Shown here: positions 42,001-45,861 of the stretch, piece by piece
Layout of the letters: each line of letters begins with the position of its first letter
How positions within the stretch are numbered: the stretch's first letter is position 1
NCBI GenBank assembly: GCA_020445165.1
Contig: JAGRHE010000005.1
Coordinates: 1-45,861, forward strand
Origin: Gammaproteobacteria bacterium
Lineage (GTDB): Bacteria; Pseudomonadota; Gammaproteobacteria; Chromatiales; Sedimenticolaceae
Direction: 5' to 3'
Length of the DNA stretch: 45,861 bases
The notes under the pieces: model-generated
Databases searched by the model: none
Told to the model about the DNA's origin: nothing
Seen by the model: the letters and a program-made list of their open reading frames with translations, nothing else
Translations under genes and position numbers: made by a program

Positions 42001-45000
42001 GCACGCTGACACGGTAAACGGCATCGCCGTCAGCCAGACCCAGGCCGGCAAGCTCGGCCGCGGTCAGGGTGATATCAGCACCATTGCTGCTGCCGAACGC
42101 CGCTTCGTCACCGAAGACGCCATCGTTGTCGAGGTCCCAGGTGTAGCCGGTCGGATTACCCGGCGCATTGGCACGCAGCGTGACGCCCTGGCCTTCGCGG
42201 ATCTCCAGGTTGGTCGCCGTCGCGACACTGCTGATGACCGGCACCGGCGGCGCCACGCTGACCGCCGGTCCGGCTGCCAGGTAGGCGGTCGAGGCGGGAT
42301 CGTCCGTGAAGCTGGCCGTGCCGTCCTCGTCGGTGGCGACCAGCAGCGGCGTGAATACACCCGTGGTCAGGTAGACATGGCTGGCCGAGGTGGCGTCACT
42401 GGCAAAGACCTCGCGCGGCGAACCATCACCCCAGTCGATCTCCCAACCACTGATCGTGTCATCGCCCGGATCGGTGGCGCTGAAATCCAACACGTAGGCC
42501 GAGCCGACGAGGGCCGACGCGGCACCGCCCACGCTGATCTCGGGCGCCACGTTTGCGACCGTCAACACGCCGGTATCAGTCGCGACACTGCCGGCACTGT
42601 CGGTGACCTGCAGGGATATCTCGTAGGCGCTATCGCCATCGTCGATGCCGAGCGCGACCAGCTGTGCCCACGTCAGGCTCGGTGCGACACCGAGCGCATC
42701 ACCGTAGATGCCATCGCCGTTGATATCCCAGCGTGCATTGACGATCGTGGTATTGGTCGCCGCGGTGACGATACCAGCCAGGGTCAGCCCCTCGCCTTCG
42801 GCGATTGCGTAGGGTCCGTTGACATCGGCAAGCGATGGATCGAATCCGGGAACGGCCTCGATGCTCTGGTAAGTCACCGTACCGAAGGCCGCATCGTTGG
42901 CCTTGATCGTGCCATCGGGCAGGACGATCTGGTTGTTCTGACCGTTGGTTGCGATAGCGAAACCGCCCACGCTGAACAGCAGCGTATCCGTGTCATTGCC
43001 ACCGAGCAGGTCGATCGCCGCGGATGCCGGCAGCTTGTCGCCGGCGATCTGCGCCTCGTCATCGCCGCCACCGAGATCGACCGTGACCGCATTGCCGGCT
43101 GCCAGCTCACGGATGACCACGGCATCATCGCCGTCACCGGTCGCGATACTCAACTGCGCATCCTCGGTCACCGAACGCACCGAGACCGCATCATCACCAA
43201 AGCCGGTCACAACCGAGGTATCGGCGCCGATGTTGAGCAGGTCGACCGTGTTGAAACCATTGCCGGCATTGATCGACAGCACATCGACACTGGCTGCATT
43301 GATCTGCCTGATCGCATCATCAGCGGCACCGAACTGCAGGCCAAGCGACTCGATCGACTCGTGTTGCACCACCAGCGGTGCGGTATCGCCGGTCGTCATG
43401 GCACGCGTGAACGCAGTGACACCACCGTTGTCCAGGCCGATGCCGGTCTCTGTAGCCACGTAGACCCTGCCATCGGAGGCCGTGGCCACGGCGGCCGGGG
43501 CCTCGAGGCCGGCCTGGCCACGCAACACCTGGGCAAACTGCAGCTGGCCGGTCGCCGCGTCGCGCTCGAACACGGCCAGCGAACGGCCGTTGCCGGCCGT
43601 CACGTAGACGAAGGCATTGTCGGCCGAGCCGACCACGTCGTTGGCGCCATCGAGTCCGCGGATACCATCGACGCCGTCGACCAGCGTCTGCAGATGGGTC
43701 AGCACACCACTGGCCGGGTCACGTGTGAACACGGCCAGCCCGCCGTCTTCGCCGGTCACGTAGACGAAGGACTGGTCCTGGCTCAGTGCCACTGCACTGG
43801 CCGTACCGATGCCGAGCGCAGCGAGGTCGACCGACTGCTGCACCGTTGCCGTACCGAACTGCGCACGCTCGGAAACCGACAAGGTGTCGGCGACTGCATC
43901 GATCGCATAAACCTTCGAACCATCGGCGCTGACCACGACATCGTCGACATTGACACCGGATGAGGAACCCGCAGCCAGCGACAGCGATCCGTCGGCCGCA
44001 CGATCGAATACCAGTCCGCCGTTGTCACCGCCGACAACCAGGGTGGATCCATCGGCGCTGATCGCCAGCGTATCGAACAGGTCGCCGCCAGTGCCGGCGG
44101 TACCGACGAAGGCCAGGTCGCCGCTGACCGGGTCGCGGTCGAAAATCGCGATCAGGCCGTCGGCGGAGCCACTGACATAGACGTTGAGTCCATCCGGGCT
44201 GACGACGACCGCGCTGGCACCGGCCAGGCCGTCGACGCCATCGATACCGTCCTTGAAGAACTGGCGCTGACCCAGGTCACCGGCATTGGCAACCACCAGC
44301 GCCTGGTCGACGGTATTGATGCCGTAGATCTCGCCACCATCGGGACTGACCGCAATCGCCTGCAGACCGCTCAGGCCCGCTGCATCGCTGACCACCGGAC
44401 GCGGCGCGGTGATGAAGGCCACCTCGCCATCGCGCAGCAGGTCACCATCGATCGCCAGCACGTTGCCGGCGACCGACGCATTGATGCGGTCGAAAGTGTT
44501 CACGCCAAACGGATCGGTGTCCGGAATCAAGGTGGCCCAGATCTGTCCCGGCGCAAGGCCGTTCAGATCGATCGGTCCACCGCTGCCGCCGAACAGCACG
44601 TCGGTCATGAACCCGCCGGTCAGCAGGTCGGTCTGGTAACCGTCCGATGCGCTGCCAACGACGCCCAGCATCGGGTTCTCGAGCACGACATCGGACAGGT
44701 TGATGAACAACAGCATGTCGTGGTTGGTGTAGTCGTCGGCATAACCGGTCGGACCGACATCGAGACGTACCACCGCGGCCAGTGCGTCCGGGTCCGGGTT
44801 TTCCAGCGGGTCGACCAGACCGACGAGCTGTGCCTCGATCTCGTCCAGGCCGACCGTGCCGTTAAACAGGCCGTAAGCCTCGGCGCCTCCGGCAAGGTCG
44901 GCGATAAGCGGCGTCGAGCCGCCACCGGCCAGGAAGGGATTGACCTCCACCGGCCCGGCGAACGCTGTCCAGTCCTGGGCCACCACGCTATCCGGAATGC

Positions 45001-45861
45001 CACTCTCGACATTGCTGGCGAAGATGAAACGGCCGGTCTCACCGTCGGCCGACAGCAGTCGCCGCGGCTCGAGGGCAATGGTCGAACCCAACACAGTAAT
45101 GCTGCGGTTGTAGCTGAGATCGATGCCCGCGAAACCGCCGCGCTCGTAGTAGAAGACATCAATGGTGTGCAAGCCTTCACTCAGCGTCACCGTTCCGGAC
45201 CGGGTTGTGAACGCCTGGTCCACGTAGCCGTTGATGACTGTGCTGCCATCGATGCGCAACTGGGAGCCGTCGTCACTGCCAAGATGGAAAGTGAGTGTCT
45301 GGTTGCCGGTCACTTCGATCTGGCCGGACCACCTGACCGAGAAATTGTCCACCGGCCCGCCTGGGTAGAAGGCATTGGGGCCGTTGGGGGCGAAGACCTC
45401 CGCCTCGGTCTGCGTGAGCATCGGCGTGACATAGCTGTCCGCACCGCTGTAATAGGTCGCGGTCAGGCCGTCGCCGACGATCTTGACCACCCCGCCCTCG
45501 GTGATGCCACCGGACGTGTCAACGCTGATACCGTCGGCATCCACCACCGAGCCGGACAACTTGATCGTGCCCCCGGCACCACCGGCACCGGCTGCACCCG
45601 CGCCACCATCACCGCCGGTGCCGCCTCTACCGCCGTCGCCGCCACTACCGCCACCGGAAACACCACCCTTTTCGCCATCACCATCGCTGCCGCTATTGCT
45701 GCCACCTTCCTGGCCACCGCCGCCTGCACTGCCTTCGCCGCCGCCGCTACCCGCTTGGCTGTCACCACCACGTGCAAGGAAAACTGCATCGTCGGCAACC
45801 GTGACCCGACCCTGAGCCAGGATCTCGACAGCACCACCGCCTCCACCGCCGTAGCCGCTTT
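39029..45861 (-). CDS. Giant exported multidomain protein with LEPR-XLL motif (5' end outside the window)
   Basis: At least 2276 residues are visible; the frame is open to the window edge, so start and signal region are missing. From N to C: a Gly-rich, FHA/adhesin-like repeat stretch (edge to about 45560); a PA14-like domain (about 45480-45110; FHLGSDDGSQLRIDG); the LEPR-XLL motif LEPRRLLSADGE (45038-45073); a seven-bladed beta-propeller-like region (about 44380-43350; repeated VSPDGxxVYV units); an acidic Ca-binding-like stretch; PKD-like repeats with IDWGDGS cores; a dockerin-like pair of EF-hands (about 39945-40120); another PKD unit; RTX nonapeptides (GGAGNDQLRGGSGNDLLLGG, about 39295-39400); and a short acidic C-terminus ending VWLLFD. 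It is most likely a cell-surface or secreted adhesin, and its likely exporter is the downstream operon. The TTG at 45559 is not a real start. Confidence 0.87.
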   Translation of the reverse strand, partial: SGYGGGGGGAVEILAQGRVTVADDAVFLARGGDSQAGSGGGEGSAGGGGQEGGSNSGSDGDGEKGGVSGGGSGGDGGRGGTGGDGGAGAAGAGGAGGTIKLSGSVVDADGISVDTSGGITEGGVVKIVGDGLTATYYSGADSYVTPMLTQTEAEVFAPNGPNAFYPGGPVDNFSVRWSGQIEVTGNQTLTFHLGSDDGSQLRIDGSTVINGYVDQAFTTRSGTVTLSEGLHTIDVFYYERGGFAGIDLSYNRSITVLGSTIALEPRRLLSADGETGRFIFASNVESGIPDSVVAQDWTAFAGPVEVNPFLAGGGSTPLIADLAGGAEAYGLFNGTVGLDEIEAQLVGLVDPLENPDPDALAAVVRLDVGPTGYADDYTNHDMLLFINLSDVVLENPMLGVVGSASDGYQTDLLTGGFMTDVLFGGSGGPIDLNGLAPGQIWATLIPDTDPFGVNTFDRINASVAGNVLAIDGDLLRDGEVAFITAPRPVVSDAAGLSGLQAIAVSPDGGEIYGINTVDQALVVANAGDLGQRQFFKDGIDGVDGLAGASAVVVSPDGLNVYVSGSADGLIAIFDRDPVSGDLAFVGTAGTGGDLFDTLAISADGSTLVVGGDNGGLVFDRAADGSLSLAAGSSSGVNVDDVVVSADGSKVYAIDAVADTLSVSERAQFGTATVQQSVDLAALGIGTASAVALSQDQSFVYVTGEDGGLAVFTRDPASGVLTHLQTLVDGVDGIRGLDGANDVVGSADNAFVYVTAGNGRSLAVFERDAATGQLQFAQVLRGQAGLEAPAAVATASDGRVYVATETGIGLDNGGVTAFTRAMTTGDTAPLVVQHESIESLGLQFGAADDAIRQINAASVDVLSINAGNGFNTVDLLNIGADTSVVTGFGDDAVSVRSVTEDAQLSIATGDGDDAVVIRELAAGNAVTVDLGGGDDEAQIAGDKLPASAAIDLLGGNDTDTLLFSVGGFAIATNGQNNQIVLPDGTIKANDAAFGTVTYQSIEAVPGFDPSLADVNGPYAIAEGEGLTLAGIVTAATNTTIVNARWDINGDGIYGDALGVAPSLTWAQLVALGIDDGDSAYEISLQVTDSAGSVATDTGVLTVANVAPEISVGGAASALVGSAYVLDFSATDPGDDTISGWEIDWGDGSPREVFASDATSASHVYLTTGVFTPLLVATDEDGTASFTDDPASTAYLAAGPAVSVAPPVPVISSVATATNLEIREGQGVTLRANAPGNPTGYTWDLDNDGVFGDEAAFGSSNGADITLTAAELAGLGLADGDAVYRVSVQVAYGDGSGGLGVDTAQASAGLTVRNAAPGAVLTNSTAAPGAPVSEGESATVSFVNATDPSAADVAAGFTYSYDFDNDGTFEISGSTSASATVDASYLKDSGTRTVRGVITDKDGGSTELFTGVRVVEVAPTLSLVGADNASEGENYTLDLAASDPGDDTISRWTVDWGDGTSTTVTSAMASLTHVFADNGNLIVTVTAQDEDGIYVAQKAVAVANVAPTLSVSGPASIDEGDGYVLNLAASDPGDDSIVNWTIDWGDGSTETVSGDVESVVHAYADDSGTGSYLIVATATDDDGQHTASLEVTVDNVAPSTTLSGIGTSASQLQGPASTVEGTVSVNEGSNFTLQISPPVDPGDDTVTEYVIDWGDGSPLQTVAAPQPNANSFVPILNVDHVFADGDAEYLISVSLVDEDGSFVNATTLTADVRNVAPLIELSGNSAVDEGSVYVLNLGTPSDPGDDTVQQYIVDWGDGQSETFSEPGDVAHIYFDVVAGADVTIAVTLVDEDGSYTDVATKSIRVDDVAPVLQISGADTALEGAEYTLVLGDLVDPGSPSGVIPVTGYIVDWGDGSIDQFASAGAVGHVFEDGLFNNRVSVSVMTAGGVIADAAQRDVQVLNVAPVMGEVSVGLAPMPDLNDDGVINIYDFSVVASSFGRDPASSPYVAAADLNGDGVVDYGDVSIIFAVYGQTVPALGPTERMVPAGGTAYVEGSFSDAGIADAHEVRIDWGDGVTTVASVQQGDGEGAFFGRHTYAVAGAYKVQISVADNDADSDTIETLAYVSGVAVHDGVLHIVGTDAADTVNVTQNLTDPGNPKVNVSASFLPGVQSFDLAGLEGAVVFAGGGADSISVADDVALPFLFFGGDGADVIDAGGGDSVLFGGAGNDQLRGGSGNDLLLGGDDDDDLDGGAGVDSAFYRGGEADYDVVGGATPMTVAALAGGTEGIDELVEVDDVLFEDSDDSIASNSNPWADEAVTRLKGGEDVTEKDAVWLLFD
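39945..40120 (-). other. Dockerin-like EF-hand pair in the giant protein
   Basis: Two calcium-loop segments, DLNDDGVINIYDFSVVASSF and DLNGDGVVDYGDVSIIFAVY, are separated by about 15 residues. This is the duplicated F-hand layout of type I dockerins. In cellulosomes such modules dock onto cohesins; here a cohesin partner is not visible. Confidence 0.7.
40300..42480 (-). repeat. PKD-like repeat array inside the giant protein
   Basis: Six copies of a D-P-G-(D)-D-T-I/V ... (I/V)-DWGDG core occur. Five of them (near 41500, 41250, 40920, 40620 and 40320) are spaced about 265-325 bases apart and one more lies near 42440; related Ca-binding 'DxDNDGxFGD' units sit between. Each copy starts with a conserved Glu-Gly/Asp-Glu-Gly segment and ends in an ExDGS-type strand. 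These are beta-sandwich extracellular repeats; the DNA copies are diverged, not recent duplicates. Confidence 0.75.

Noticed and set aside
40300..42480. Regular repeats considered as CRISPR or satellite DNA
   Set aside because: They are in-frame, diverged protein repeats (PKD-like) with about 300-base period, inside one coding frame.
42377..43963. 528-codon rightward open frame over the giant protein
   Set aside because: Composition is His/Arg/Asp-rich shadow of the propeller and PKD regions; no start site or motifs.
45557..45559. TTG as start of the giant protein
   Set aside because: The same frame stays open without a stop to the window edge with consistent Gly-rich adhesin sequence, so the real start is outside.

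Overview
The window reads as one chromosomal stretch of a GC-rich Gram-negative bacterium, most likely a gammaproteobacterium (a Chromatiales-like sulfur-oxidiser or related marine lineage is my guess). The reasons are the 180-kDa class NAD-glutamate dehydrogenase, a fused TRAP permease, the arsenosugar genes, a Crp/CHASE2-cyclase module, outer-membrane barrel and periplasmic-adaptor proteins, and uniform codon use. I see no rRNA, tRNA, CRISPR, insertion sequence or phage genes. Both edges cut through larger loci.

Layout. 1-3045: fused TRAP permease and a universal stress protein (+). 3113-7948: NAD-GDH (-). 8117-10710: arsenosugar-type cluster (radical SAM ArsS, two glycosyltransferase-fold proteins, a tiny membrane protein) with translational overlaps. 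11026-13005: a Wzz/GumC-like protein whose C-terminus looks like a dead tyrosine-recombinase domain, preceded by an AT-rich dyad. 12980-15882: a three-gene overlapping operon (vWA lipoprotein, ECF sigma factor, membrane anti-sigma candidate). 16303-20600: a methyltransferase, a DUF2130 coiled-coil protein, an HD alarmone-hydrolase-like protein and a DUF2779 nuclease-like protein.

20601-29600 appears to be a cyclic-nucleotide signalling locus. On the minus strand lie a GNAT-cyclic-nucleotide-binding fusion, a Crp-family regulator, a small membrane protein and a CHASE2 adenylate cyclase. Facing them is a FecR-TPR-outer-membrane-barrel protein with two tiny ORFs. Near-identical palindromes (GTGAA-N3-TTCAC and a variant) sit in front of both halves, and a strong hairpin separates the convergent ends.

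31037-45861 is the most unusual region. It is a same-strand, nearly gapless block read right to left: a giant multidomain exported protein (Gly-rich/FHA-like, PA14, LEPR-XLL, beta-propeller, PKD repeats, dockerin, RTX; its start lies beyond the window), DUF3467, a GAF-HlyD adaptor, a PqqD-M50 protease-HlyD fusion, a shortened SecA-like ATPase, a periplasmic HlyD adaptor and a TIGR02466 2OG-Fe(II) oxygenase-like protein. No ABC transporter is present in the visible block. I infer a dedicated export or maturation machine for the giant protein, powered by a SecA-like ATPase rather than a type I ABC ATPase. This is the best candidate for an undescribed system here. A TolC-like partner would have to lie elsewhere.
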